A DNA stretch of 64,000 nt from Nitrospira sp. Its GTDB lineage: Bacteria; Nitrospirota; Nitrospiria; Nitrospirales; Nitrospiraceae. The position numbers were made by a program, and so were the translations under genes. Each line of letters opens with the position of its first letter. Positions within the stretch are counted from its first letter, which is position 1. Of this stretch, positions 1 to 8,871 are shown piece after piece. The stretch covers positions 1 to 64,000 of the forward strand of contig JANDJC010000004.1 in NCBI GenBank assembly GCA_024331045.1, in the 5' to 3' direction. The notes beneath the pieces are model-generated. The model did no database searches. It was not told the DNA's origin and worked only from the letters and a program-made list of their open reading frames with translations.

Positions 1-954
1 CAGCAGAGGAATTTTGCCTCCTCCACCGGGGGCATCGATGACAAAGTGGGGGACCGCCATGCCGCTGGTATGGCCTTGGAGTGCCTTGATGATGGTTAAC
101 CCTGTTTCGACCGTTGTCCGAAAATGATTGGTACCCTTCGTCAGATCCGCTTGGTAGAGATAGTAGGGTTTGACCCGTGCCAGCAGCAATTGATGGACCA
201 GCCGTTTCATGACCTCCGGATCATCATTGACGCCCTTGAGCAGGACTGTTTGCGCACCCAGCGGGATTCCCGCATCGGCCAACATCCCGCAGGCGGCCTT
301 CACTTCGGGCGTCAATTCGTCGGGATGGTTGAAGTGCAGGTTCATGTAGATCGGATGGTATTTCTTGAGCATCTCGCAGAGCTTGGGCGTGATTCGTTGC
401 GGCAAGGTGCCGGGGACTCGGGTGCCAATGCGGATCAATTCGAGATGGGGAATGGAACGGAGGGCCTTCACGATCCGTTCGAGCAGATGGTCGGGCAGCA
501 AGAGGGGATCGCCGCCGGAGAGAATCACGTCCCGTACCTCCGTATGCTCCCGCAGGTAGGCGACGGCCTGTTCCAGTTCTCCCTTCTTGAGGAAGCCCGG
601 CTTCCCCACCAGCCGTTTTCTCGTGCAGAATCGGCAATAAATGGGACATTGATTGGTGACCATGAGCAATACCCGGTCGGGGTACCGGTGCACCAGATGG
701 GGTACCGGGCTCATGAGGTCCTCTTCCAGGGGGTCTGCCTCTGCGTCAAGGTCGGCCAGTTCGGCGGGGTCGGGGACGACTTGCTTCCAAATGGGATCGT
801 CTTTGGCCTTGATCATGTTCAACACCGTCGGCGTGATCCGCATGGGATAGGGGCCGACAATGGTCTCAATCTCCTCTGCATCAAGGCCAAATCGGTCTGC
901 AAGATCCTTTGGTTTGACGATGCTCTTTGCCAGGATGGCTTTCCAATCTTCCAT
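1..954 (-). CDS. KamA-family radical SAM lysine 2,3-aminomutase (3' end cut by window)
   Basis: This is a radical SAM protein of the lysine 2,3-aminomutase/EpmB family. Such enzymes use a 4Fe-4S cluster, S-adenosylmethionine and PLP to move an amino group from C2 to C3 of lysine. The reading frame starts at ATG 954 and stays open for 318 codons to base 1, so the C-terminus is missing. The CX3CX2C cluster motif is at C103, C107 and C110 (NQCPIYCRFCTRKR), followed by the SGGDPLLL motif. The start is preceded by AAAGG. It is the last visible gene of a minus-strand run with a thioredoxin-fold protein and an ATP-grasp-like protein. It could make free beta-lysine (AblA role) or modify EF-P (EpmB role). 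The visible part does not decide between them. Family call secure, substrate not. Confidence 0.93.
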   Translation of the reverse strand, partial: MEDWKAILAKSIVKPKDLADRFGLDAEEIETIVGPYPMRITPTVLNMIKAKDDPIWKQVVPDPAELADLDAEADPLEEDLMSPVPHLVHRYPDRVLLMVTNQCPIYCRFCTRKRLVGKPGFLKKGELEQAVAYLREHTEVRDVILSGGDPLLLPDHLLERIVKALRSIPHLELIRIGTRVPGTLPQRITPKLCEMLKKYHPIYMNLHFNHPDELTPEVKAACGMLADAGIPLGAQTVLLKGVNDDPEVMKRLVHQLLLARVKPYYLYQADLTKGTNHFRTTVETGLTIIKALQGHTSGMAVPHFVIDAPGGGGKIPLL

Positions 955-984
955 AGTCGGCCTTTAGTTTGGAATCATTTGGAG

Positions 985-1326
985 TCAATGGATTCGACAG
1001 GAGGGGTACTCGTCATCGGCGTCCGGACCGTCCGGTATGGTCCTAGTCCTCGCTTGGGAGGGGAACTGTTTGGCTTCGCCACGGGATCCGGCCGAGCCAT
1101 AGCGCTCCTCGAGGTACGTGAGGATGTCGGCGGCCTCCGTCAGGACCACATCGCCGTCTTGAAGGACCGGCACATAATATTGCCCCGATACGCGGTAGAC
1201 CTGCGTCCGCAGGCGCCTGATGTCCGGGACAACCACGGCGTGATAGTCAAGCCCCAACTCATCCAGTTTGCGGCGGACGACGAGACAGTCGGGGCACCAG
1301 TCCACGTGATACAAGGTCAGGGGCAT
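985..1326 (-). CDS. Thioredoxin-fold (glutaredoxin / GST N-terminal) protein
   Basis: A 113-residue protein with a CPDC redox motif at C11-C14, directly after the first strand (MPLTLYHVDW). A cis-proline region (YYVPVL) and the DVVLTEAADILTYLEERYG segment that binds glutathione in GST N-terminal domains follow. The C-terminal 35 residues are polar and look disordered. Length fits a stand-alone glutaredoxin-like domain without the helical GST domain. It sits 9 bases after the ATP-grasp-like gene and 30 bases before the KamA gene on the same strand, so the three are probably co-transcribed. A role in redox support or delivery is only inference. Confidence 0.85.
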   Translation of the reverse strand: MPLTLYHVDWCPDCLVVRRKLDELGLDYHAVVVPDIRRLRTQVYRVSGQYYVPVLQDGDVVLTEAADILTYLEERYGSAGSRGEAKQFPSQARTRTIPDGPDADDEYPSCRIH

Positions 1327-1335
1327 AGTGATCGC

Positions 1336-3006
1336 TCAGTCTCCTCCGTTTCTGGAAGCAGGAGGCCCGGCTATCGGGAACTCGTGCGGCGGGCCATGGC
1401 CATGGCTTGGAGCGGCCTGAGTGGTGATCGCACAGGGGACCATGACCGCGTCCTGCATGCCGTGAATCACCTTCTTGTCGGCCGGACAGATGGTTGCGAG
1501 GATCCCGGCCAGTTCCACGTCGTCACCGACCACAAAGTAATAGGGCGACAGTCGAGCCCGCCCGGTCATCCAGGCCATCGACCCGGTTCGTTCGTCCAGG
1601 TAGTCCACGTCAAACAACCGTCCCTTGTGAAACTCCTGTAGCACGTAGGGTGTGGAGGGAAAAGAGGCGAGGGCTCGGCGTAGGGCATCCGCCCAGTCCT
1701 TCTGGGAAAGGTCATGCCCCACGGCGACTCCTCGGCTTCCCCAAGCCAATTCGGAGAAGCCCGACGGTTTAATGACAAAGTGGCGCTCCTTCTGGCTGGC
1801 CGTTTCAAGCTCAGTCCAATTGGAGACAGCCCGGCCTCCCACCTGCAAATCTGGAATGATCGCGGTAGGAGGAATCGGCGTTGGATCCAGGATCCACGTT
1901 TTCGGCACGATGGTTTTCAGATGAACAAAGCAATCGCTCCCCACCTCTTTTTCCCAATAGGATCTTAACATGGGGTGGTGGAGCAACGCGAAGGCCGATT
2001 TTTCCTCCAGGGCCGGTTTATAGGGAGGCGTGATCGCCACCCACTCTTTCTTGACCGCATATTGGATCAGTTCGGCCTTGGGAATGTTGGGTAGATCGAA
2101 GAGCTCGTAAAAACGGTAGATGAGACCGATGCGTCGTTCGCCTTCCTCGGTAGAGAGACGAAGTTCCCCTTCCGTAAAGCGAAGGTCGCGCGGCTCGACG
2201 CACCAGGCGGGTACCCCCCGTTCTCTCAGTTGGGCGGCCAGCCAGGTCATTTCAGGCCGATAGTCCTTAGATTCGTCAGAAACCACGATAGCCACGGCGC
2301 CACTCTGGCCTTGAATCGTCTGGGCCATAGCCGCAAATCCGAGTACCATCCCCTCCTTGCCTCCAACCAATTCGTATGGACGAACTTCGTATGGATGAAC
2401 CTCGGCTGGTTCGCCCCCGACCACAAGATTCCCATAAGCGTGACTCAACGCAGCGGTCAGACCGATCCCACCCGGCACCGAATCAAGCTCCGTGATGATC
2501 ATGCCGTCTGGTGTAGGAATGACGTCCGGTCGGATAACTGCGGGGAGCGACTCTCGAAACCGCTTCATGCGGCTGTAGGTGATCAACTGCTCCGGTTTGC
2601 CTTGGTCGAGGTAACGGGCGATCCACGCCGGCTGGGTGCCCTTGACACTCTCGTGATACAGACGATTCAACGCGCGATAAAACGAAAGCAACAGGGGCCC
2701 CAGAACCTTGAAGAATTCGAATTGGTCGGGGGATAGCAGTAAAGGGCGGGAACTGATCCGCCAGGAAGGTGCGGGCAAATCCACGGTCGAATCGATCCCA
2801 CGGGCGGGAATATACAATTGCGCCGCGCGCAGGTGCTCACGAACAGCCAGGCAACGGGCCAGGGCTTCCTCAGTGTGATGGGGGGAACAGGGAGATTGAG
2901 TCCAAGCCAACGACCGGTTCCTTTTGTCTGGCCGTTCCGTATCCTTAATCAGGGCTTGGGAGGCGCAGACAGATCGAATGCTAACACGGGGCTTGAGGTT
3001 CGACAA
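1336..3006 (-). CDS. Uncharacterised ATP-grasp-like protein
   Basis: A 556-residue soluble protein. The middle segment PDGMIITELDSVPGG, the later IGLIYRFYELFDLP and the C-terminal HFVIKPSGF...SRGVAVG...YVLQEF resemble circularly permuted ATP-grasp ligases such as the glutathionylspermidine-synthetase group. ATP-grasp enzymes join a carboxylate to an amine or thiol through an acyl-phosphate. No specific substrate can be read from the sequence. The annotated start is TTG 3006. No strong ribosome site is visible there and the first 70 residues are poorly structured, so the true start may lie downstream. It is the first gene of the run leading into the thioredoxin-fold and KamA genes. The fold call is by motif resemblance only. 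Confidence 0.6.
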   Translation of the reverse strand: MSNLKPRVSIRSVCASQALIKDTERPDKRNRSLAWTQSPCSPHHTEEALARCLAVREHLRAAQLYIPARGIDSTVDLPAPSWRISSRPLLLSPDQFEFFKVLGPLLLSFYRALNRLYHESVKGTQPAWIARYLDQGKPEQLITYSRMKRFRESLPAVIRPDVIPTPDGMIITELDSVPGGIGLTAALSHAYGNLVVGGEPAEVHPYEVRPYELVGGKEGMVLGFAAMAQTIQGQSGAVAIVVSDESKDYRPEMTWLAAQLRERGVPAWCVEPRDLRFTEGELRLSTEEGERRIGLIYRFYELFDLPNIPKAELIQYAVKKEWVAITPPYKPALEEKSAFALLHHPMLRSYWEKEVGSDCFVHLKTIVPKTWILDPTPIPPTAIIPDLQVGGRAVSNWTELETASQKERHFVIKPSGFSELAWGSRGVAVGHDLSQKDWADALRRALASFPSTPYVLQEFHKGRLFDVDYLDERTGSMAWMTGRARLSPYYFVVGDDVELAGILATICPADKKVIHGMQDAVMVPCAITTQAAPSHGHGPPHEFPIAGPPASRNGGD

Positions 3007-3181
3007 GAGGCCTCACGGCCTTGCGGGATGACCTTAAGGTGGAGGGGGGTGTTGGGCGTGGGCTGAGCGAGGGATCAGAGAGGACAGGGCGACGGTGAGG
3101 ATAGCGAAGGGATGGGGTATGGATGACGGAAGCCGCTCGTTGCTTGCAACCTCGGAGCTGCGGGCGATATGATGGACGGCA

Positions 3182-4681
3182 ATGGGCAGGGCGAGAGAAT
3201 TCCCGCCGGTGACAGTGTCCTCGAAGACACTGCCTCAATTTGTGCCTGGTTCGGCTTGCAGCCGATGTGATGTCTGTTGTCGCTTCCCCGAAGCTGACAG
3301 TTTCCTTCGCCCCTACTTTACCGGTCAAGAAATCGTCCAGGCTGAAGCTGCCGGTCTGTCCCCCGCGTATTTCCCAGATCGTTCAGGGGCACAGATTACG
3401 CTGATCAAGAACCCGAAGGGAGAAGGATATCTCTGCCCGGCATTCGATAGCTCGTCCGGTCGATGCACCATCTATGATGTCCGGCCATTGGATTGCCAGC
3501 TCTACCCCTTGGCGCTGATGTGGGATGAAGCACGTGAGGAGGTGGTGTTGGGATGGGATGCCAAGTGTCCCTACATGGGCGAATCAGTTCCCGCGGCAAT
3601 TGCGGCGTATGCGGAACAAGTGGCCGGCTGGTTGGAGGAGCAGTCGCAGATTGAGGTGATCGCAGCCCATCCTCGATTGATCGGCCCTTTTCAAGAGGAT
3701 GTCGTGGTCGTGCGGTCCCTTCCGCACCTGACCGCCCACTTAAGAGGGGAACAAGCGGCGCCCCCCGGGGCTCGCTCTCTCGTCGCAGCGGATCGGCATC
3801 GCTTTGTTCAGGCGTTGGAGTTATCCAATCTGCTGCGTGCCGATGCCTTGGCTGCCTACTCCTTTCCGTATCACTATGTCTGGACGGCGCTGTTGCCGTA
3901 TCGCTGGATGGAATCCGATGGAACATTCTTTCTCTTTGTGCAATCGCCGGATGGCTGGTTCATGCCTTTGCCGCCGTTGGGGCCGAAACCATTGGCAGCA
4001 ACGGTGGGGGAGGCATTTGCGCTGATGCGCCAATGGAACGGCTCGTCAGCGGCCAGCCGAATCGAAAACCTAATGGCCCCGCAGAAATCAGTGTTGGGAG
4101 AACGGAATCTGCGCTGGCGGCGGAAAGAAGGGGATTATGTGTATTACGCCGACCATCTCGCTCGCTTGGCTGGCGACCGATACAAATCCCAGCGGGCCCT
4201 CTGTAATCGTGTCGAGCGAGAACACCGCGTGATCGCCCGACCCTATCGGGATCACGACCAGCGCGGCTGTTTGGCCCTACTGGCTCGGTGGATGGAACAA
4301 AAACGAGCCGGATTTCTTGATGAAGTGGCCGCACTGTTTCTTGAGGACGCGATGACGGCCCATGCGCTGGTGTTTGCCGACTATGAGCGGATCGGTCTGT
4401 CGGGGACAGTGGCTCTTCAAGGGAGCGAGGTTGTGGCCTATACCTTCGGCTACTGGCTGACACCGCAAACCTGGTGTGTCCTGATAGAGGTTGCAGACCG
4501 GGCGATTCCCGGTCTAAGCCAATGGCTCTTCCGCGAAACCTGTCGTGCTGTGGCTGCCCAAGGGGCAACGTTCATCAATGCCATGGACGACGCTGGCTTG
4601 CCGGGCTTGCGTGCCGCCAAGCAGCACTATCACCCCCTCGCCATCATCGAGAATTGGATTGTGACCGAAGGTGAGGCATGA
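3182..4681 (+). CDS. YkgJ-type cysteine-cluster domain fused to DUF2156-like (LPG synthase C) domain
   Basis: A 499-residue two-domain protein. The N-terminal part carries a CxxCxxCC cluster (C26, C29, C32, C33) with further cysteines in YLCPAF, RCTIYDVRPLDCQLYPL and DAKCPYMG, the pattern of the YkgJ/UPF0153 Zn- or Fe-binding family. From about residue 210 it reads like a DUF2156/phosphatidylglycerol lysyltransferase C-terminal domain (GNAT-like): YYADHLARLAGDRYKSQR, then an acetyltransferase-like core ending INAMDDAGLPGLRAAKQHY. The lysyltransferase homologues move an aminoacyl group from tRNA to lipid, but here there is no membrane domain. The stop overlaps the start of the next gene by 4 bases (ATGA), implying translational coupling to a sensor kinase. 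The fusion is seen directly; its function is unknown. Confidence 0.8.
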   Translation: MGRAREFPPVTVSSKTLPQFVPGSACSRCDVCCRFPEADSFLRPYFTGQEIVQAEAAGLSPAYFPDRSGAQITLIKNPKGEGYLCPAFDSSSGRCTIYDVRPLDCQLYPLALMWDEAREEVVLGWDAKCPYMGESVPAAIAAYAEQVAGWLEEQSQIEVIAAHPRLIGPFQEDVVVVRSLPHLTAHLRGEQAAPPGARSLVAADRHRFVQALELSNLLRADALAAYSFPYHYVWTALLPYRWMESDGTFFLFVQSPDGWFMPLPPLGPKPLAATVGEAFALMRQWNGSSAASRIENLMAPQKSVLGERNLRWRRKEGDYVYYADHLARLAGDRYKSQRALCNRVEREHRVIARPYRDHDQRGCLALLARWMEQKRAGFLDEVAALFLEDAMTAHALVFADYERIGLSGTVALQGSEVVAYTFGYWLTPQTWCVLIEVADRAIPGLSQWLFRETCRAVAAQGATFINAMDDAGLPGLRAAKQHYHPLAIIENWIVTEGEA

Positions 4682-6990
4682 CTATCCACTCAACGTCTCC
4701 TTCACCAAGAGAGATTCGAAGGAAGAAGTGGATGACCTGCCCCATGATCATGACGACCGTGGTCGTCGCCGGCATGGGGACCCTTCTCTTCGACTCTGTG
4801 TGGCGGGGAGTCGCAGCAACCGTTTGGGTTCCGTTTCTTACGTTGCTGATCTGGGCGGCGTTTCGCCTGCATACTGAATATCGCCAAGCCCAGCAGGAAA
4901 GTGCCTGGGCGCGGACCGCCGAGACGGCGCTCTTGCAAAGTCAGGAACGGAATCAGGCCATCATCGAAACGGCGTTGGACGCGGTGATCATCATCGATTC
5001 GGCCGGGATCGTCACCGAGTGGAACGCCCAAGCGACCGCCATTTTCGGCTGGACGAAGCAGGAAGCAGTAGGGCGGCCGCTTGCTGAAATGGTCATTCCA
5101 CCCGCCGCCCGCGAGGCTCACCGCCTGGGCCTCCGGCACTATCTTCAGACCGGTGTTGGACCGATCCTCAATCGCCGGATTGAGATCATGGCGCAGCACA
5201 AGGATGGTCGGGAGTTTCCGGTTGAATTGTCGGTGTCGCCAGCCCGCGTCGGCGAGTCCTACATCTTCAGCGCGTTCATTCGGGACATTACGGAGCGGCG
5301 CAAGGCGGAACGGCGTCTGGCCGCCCAATATGCCGTGACCCGTGTGCTCAGTGTCGCGACCTCTTTAGAAGAAGCTATTCCCAAAATCATGGAGGCGGTG
5401 GGGGAAAGTCTGGAATGGGATCTGGGAATTTTTTGGAAAGTGGATGCGCAGGTCGGCGTGCTCCGATCCCTGTGCGAATGGAACGCGTCGTCTGGTGCCG
5501 AGTCGTTCGTCAAGGCGTCAGAGCAGTTGGTTTTTCATCGGGGAGAGGGAATTCCCGGTCGGGTGTGGGAGCGGGGCTTCCCCATCTGGGTGAAGGATGT
5601 GGTGGATAATTCTATCTTTTGCCGATCAGAGGCGGCGGCTCAGGCTGGACTCCATGGGGCGTTTGGGTTTCCAATTCGCGTGGGGGGAGAAGTTGAGGGG
5701 GTGATCGAGTTCTTCAGTCGGCAGATTCAGGAGTCGGACGAAGATCTGCTCAAGATGATGGCGGACATCGGCCTCAAGATCGGACAGTTCTGTGAGCGCA
5801 AAAGGGCCGAGGAGGCGCTGCGCCACACCGAGGCCCAGTTGCGGCAGTCGCAGAAGATGGAAGCGATCGGCCGGTTGGCCGGCGGCGTCGCGCACGATTT
5901 CAACAACCTGCTGACCGTCATTCGAGGATACAGCGAATTGATGCTGAGTCGCCTGTCGCCCGGAGAGGCTATGCGCCGGGAAGTAGAAGAAGTGAAGAAA
6001 GCGGCCGATCGGGCTGCTGGCTTGACCAAGCAGTTATTGGCATTCAGCCGGCGTCAGGTTGTGTCGGCTAAGGTTGTGGATCTCAACGAGATTGTGCAAA
6101 ACATGGACGGTATGTTACGCCGCCTGGTTGGCGAAGACCTCATCGAGGTCTGGACCAATCTTGAACCGAACCTTTGGCCCATCAAGGCGGATCCCGGCCA
6201 AATTGAGCAGGTCATCATGAATTTGACCGTCAACGCGCGAGATGCCATGCCAAATGGAGGGCGCCTCACGATCGAGACTCACAATCTCACGGTCACAAGA
6301 GAAACCCGCCTCGGCAAAGTGGTGCTGGGGGAGGGCGCCTATGTCATGCTGGTAATTAAAGATTCTGGTCACGGCATGAGTGAAGAGGTCCAGGCCCATC
6401 TGTTCGAGCCATTTTTTACAACCAAAGAAAGTGGAAAGGGAACGGGGCTCGGCCTCTCGACCGTTTATGGCATTGTGCGGCAGAGCGGGGGAGTTATTGG
6501 GATTGAAAGCCAACTGGGGCAAGGGACCACATGCACAATCGTCTTCCCACGGGCGGTCGAGCGAGCGCAGGAGAGCGAGTCAGCTCAGCAGGGAGGCGGG
6601 GGAGAGCGGGGACACGAAACGATTTTGCTGGTGGAAGACGATCCGGGTGTCCGTGGCCTTGTGCAGGAGACCTTGCGCATGAACGGCTACCACGTATTGG
6701 TGGCCCGACACGGCATCGAGGCACTGTTGGTCGGGACCAAACACACAGGGCCCATTCATCTGCTGATCACTGACGTCGTCATGCCGCAAATGAGTGGCCC
6801 AGAGGTGGCCGATAAACTGACGGAACTGCGGCCGGAAGCCAAGGTGCTCTACATGTCGGGGTATCCAGATCACCCGCTATTTAAGAAGGGTGAAGTAAAT
6901 CCGGAAGCGAATTTTCTCCAGAAGCCATTTACCCCCGCCGCCCTCGCCCAGAAGGTACGGGAAATGCTGGATCAAACTCGGGTGGCCTGA
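4678..6990 (+). CDS. Hybrid sensor histidine kinase (TM-PAS-GAF-HisKA-HATPase-REC)
   Basis: A 770-residue hybrid kinase. Two hydrophobic segments lie at about residues 24-66. A PAS domain (about 88-215), a GAF domain (about 220-385), a HisKA dimerisation helix with phosphoacceptor H406 in GGVAHDFNNLL, a HATPase domain (about 500-625, with DSGHGMSEE and GKGTGLGLSTVYG) and a C-terminal receiver follow. The receiver has the acidic pair VEDDPG and phosphoacceptor D699 in LLITDVVMP. It autophosphorylates on His and passes the phosphate to its own receiver; any output protein is not encoded next door. The ATGA overlap with the upstream fusion gene suggests the two are made together. Confidence 0.93.
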   Translation: MTIHSTSPSPREIRRKKWMTCPMIMTTVVVAGMGTLLFDSVWRGVAATVWVPFLTLLIWAAFRLHTEYRQAQQESAWARTAETALLQSQERNQAIIETALDAVIIIDSAGIVTEWNAQATAIFGWTKQEAVGRPLAEMVIPPAAREAHRLGLRHYLQTGVGPILNRRIEIMAQHKDGREFPVELSVSPARVGESYIFSAFIRDITERRKAERRLAAQYAVTRVLSVATSLEEAIPKIMEAVGESLEWDLGIFWKVDAQVGVLRSLCEWNASSGAESFVKASEQLVFHRGEGIPGRVWERGFPIWVKDVVDNSIFCRSEAAAQAGLHGAFGFPIRVGGEVEGVIEFFSRQIQESDEDLLKMMADIGLKIGQFCERKRAEEALRHTEAQLRQSQKMEAIGRLAGGVAHDFNNLLTVIRGYSELMLSRLSPGEAMRREVEEVKKAADRAAGLTKQLLAFSRRQVVSAKVVDLNEIVQNMDGMLRRLVGEDLIEVWTNLEPNLWPIKADPGQIEQVIMNLTVNARDAMPNGGRLTIETHNLTVTRETRLGKVVLGEGAYVMLVIKDSGHGMSEEVQAHLFEPFFTTKESGKGTGLGLSTVYGIVRQSGGVIGIESQLGQGTTCTIVFPRAVERAQESESAQQGGGGERGHETILLVEDDPGVRGLVQETLRMNGYHVLVARHGIEALLVGTKHTGPIHLLITDVVMPQMSGPEVADKLTELRPEAKVLYMSGYPDHPLFKKGEVNPEANFLQKPFTPAALAQKVREMLDQTRVA

Positions 6991-7109
6991 GGAGATGCCG
7001 GCTTTCAGCTTGATCTTCCTTCGTCCTTCCGTTTATCGTGGCGTGCAATCCATTCGGGTCGCAGGACTGCTAGGACAGAGCCCAGCTCTCTCGGTGACGC
7101 AGATAGCCT

Positions 7110-7925
7110 ATGGCCTCCGCACGGGAAATTGACATCGGGCGATATCGGATTGAGCAGGAACCGTTTTATGCCGAGGTGCGAGGGGAGGTGACCCTCTTCA
7201 CAATCGCTGCCCGCAATAAAATGGCTGTCATGCTCAAAGGACCGACCGGCTGCGGCAAAACCCGCTTTGTCCAACATATGGCATACAGGTTGAGACGGCC
7301 GTTGATCACCGTCGCTTGCCACGAAGATCTCACGGCATCTGATCTTGTTGGGCGGTATCTCCTCCAAGGGCAGGAAACCGTCTGGATGGATGGGCCGTTG
7401 ACGATCGGCGTCAAACACGGTGCGATCGTCTATTTGGATGAAGTGGTGGAAGCTCGCAAGGACACCACGGTCATCATTCACCCGTTGAGCGATGACCGGC
7501 GAGTTCTGCCGATTGAGAAAAGAGGCCAGGTGATCGAAGCCGCCGATGAGTTCATGCTGGTCATTTCGTACAATCCGGGCTACCAGAGCGCGCTCAAGGA
7601 TCTCAAGCAGAGTACGAAACAACGGTTCATGGCGATCGAGTTCGATTATCCGCCGCCAGAAATAGAAACGGTGGTGGTCGAACGAGAGGCGGGAATCGAC
7701 CGGGAACTTGCCACACGTCTGGTGAAACTGGGAGGGAAGGTCCGTCATCTCAAGCATCACGGACTGGAAGAAGGAGTCAGCACCAGGCTGTTGATTTATG
7801 CCGGTCTTCTCATGAAGCAGGGCATTTCGATGGAGCTGGCGTGTGACGCTGCCATTGCCCGCCCGATCACCGACGATCCCGACATGCAGCGCAGCATTCT
7901 GGAATTGGCGAAAGCGATCTTTTAA
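7110..7925 (+). CDS. CbbQ/NirQ/NorQ-family MoxR-like AAA+ ATPase
   Basis: A 271-residue AAA+ ATPase of the CbbQ/NirQ/NorQ type. Walker A GPTGCGKT is at residues 44-51, Walker [10 protein letters not shown] at about 104-112, and the sensor region [21 protein letters not shown] follows. The C-terminal part ([15 protein letters not shown]) matches the family's helical lid. Known members pair with a VWA-domain protein (CbbO/NorD) to activate metalloenzymes such as Rubisco or nitric oxide reductase. No VWA gene or obvious client lies beside it here. The next gene, encoding a DUF167 protein, starts 27 bases on. Family call strong, client unknown. Confidence 0.9.
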   Translation: MASAREIDIGRYRIEQEPFYAEVRGEVTLFTIAARNKMAVMLKGPTGCGKTRFVQHMAYRLRRPLITVACHEDLTASDLVGRYLLQGQETVWMDGPLTIGVKHGAIVYLDEVVEARKDTTVIIHPLSDDRRVLPIEKRGQVIEAADEFMLVISYNPGYQSALKDLKQSTKQRFMAIEFDYPPPEIETVVVEREAGIDRELATRLVKLGGKVRHLKHHGLEEGVSTRLLIYAGLLMKQGISMELACDAAIARPITDDPDMQRSILELAKAIF

Positions 7926-7952
7926 CGCATAACGCACCCACAGCCGCCTCTC

Positions 7953-8267
7953 ATGGAGATCCGTCGCGCCGTTGCCTCGGAAAGCAAAGACCGGGTGACG
8001 GTTCGGGTTTACGTTCAGTCCAAGGCGAGCCGTACCGAGTTTGTCGGCGTGCATGGTGAGGCTGTCAAAATTCGTGTGGCTGCTCCTCCGGTGGATGGCT
8101 TGGCCAATGCCGAGTTGATCCGATGTTTGGCCGAACGGTGCGGGATTCTGCAAAGTCGCATTTCCATTCAGAGCGGGGTGACGAGCAGGCAGAAGCGAGT
8201 AAACCTCGCCGGGGTATCCGTCGAGTGGGCGCTGGCTCGGTTGGCCTCGCCGCAAGGAAAGGAATGA
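7953..8267 (+). CDS. DUF167 (YggU-family) protein
   Basis: A 104-residue protein of the DUF167/YggU family. It shows the family pattern in order: VRVYVQSKASRTEFVGV, then VKIRVAAPPVDGLANAELIRCLAE, then SRISIQSGVTSRQKRVNLAGV. The role of this family is not established. It follows the CbbQ-like ATPase closely and ends 7 bases before the first glycine-zipper lipoprotein, so it probably belongs to the same transcript. Confidence 0.85.
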   Translation: MEIRRAVASESKDRVTVRVYVQSKASRTEFVGVHGEAVKIRVAAPPVDGLANAELIRCLAERCGILQSRISIQSGVTSRQKRVNLAGVSVEWALARLASPQGKE

Positions 8268-8274
8268 TCACACG

Positions 8275-8712
8275 ATGACAAAAATAAGCAAGGGGCTCTG
8301 CATTGCAACGGGCGTCGTTCTTCTTGCGGCCTGCTCTACGGCAAAACCGGTGCTGTATCCCAATGCTCATCTCCAATCAGTCGGCAGAGAGGCGGCCGAG
8401 CGGGATATTGAGGCCTGTCGAAAGGAGGCGGAAGCTGCCGGTGCAGAGGAGGGAAATGGAAAAGGCGGAGAGGTGGCCAAACGGACGGCCATGGGAGCCG
8501 GAGTCGGGGCGGCGAGCGGCGCGGTCGGGGGGGCGATATCAGGGTCGGTCGGCAGGGGATCGATGATCGGGGCCGCGAGCGGGGCGGTCTGGGGATTTCT
8601 GAGCGGGCTGTCCTCGGTAGGGTCCCGGTCGTCGGAACCGGCGCCCGCCTACAAAAACTTCGTCAACCGATGCCTGCAAGAGAAGGGATATGAAGTGACC
8701 GGATGGCAGTGA
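8275..8712 (+). CDS. Glycine-zipper lipoprotein, paralogue 1
   Basis: A 145-residue predicted outer-membrane lipoprotein. A short signal peptide ends at the lipobox LLAACS, giving a lipid-modified Cys. The mature chain starts TAKPVLYPN, has a charged helix (ERDIEACRKEAEAAG), then a glycine-zipper block (GAGVGAASGAVGGAISG...GAASGAVWG) typical of membrane-inserting segments, and ends CLQEKGYEVTGWQ. The next gene has the same architecture and the same tail, so the two are tandem paralogues. Function unknown; related glycine-zipper lipoproteins act in envelope stress or as porin-like structures. Confidence 0.8.
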   Translation: MTKISKGLCIATGVVLLAACSTAKPVLYPNAHLQSVGREAAERDIEACRKEAEAAGAEEGNGKGGEVAKRTAMGAGVGAASGAVGGAISGSVGRGSMIGAASGAVWGFLSGLSSVGSRSSEPAPAYKNFVNRCLQEKGYEVTGWQ

Positions 8713-8871
8713 GGAAAAACAAGCGGCAGTCGCGCATCGGTCGCGGAGCATCGATGGCAGGGGGCAAGTGACGCGGGACGGACATGACCGTTCGTCACAT
8801 ACGAGAAACAGGACGGGGATGGAAAATGGAATGTGCTCGGTTTGTGTCCCTTCGTCGGGTAAGCTCAATGG

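Noticed and set aside
124..1641. Long plus-strand open frame of 505 codons
   Set aside because: It lies opposite the KamA, thioredoxin-fold and ATP-grasp-like genes, whose products show clear motifs. The plus-frame product has none.
4678..4681. Possible frameshift joining the fusion gene to the kinase
   Set aside because: Each has a complete start and stop with an ATGA overlap, the normal form of translational coupling.
7005..8255. 416-residue minus-strand frame
   Set aside because: It is the opposite strand of the CbbQ-like and DUF167 genes, which have clear family motifs.
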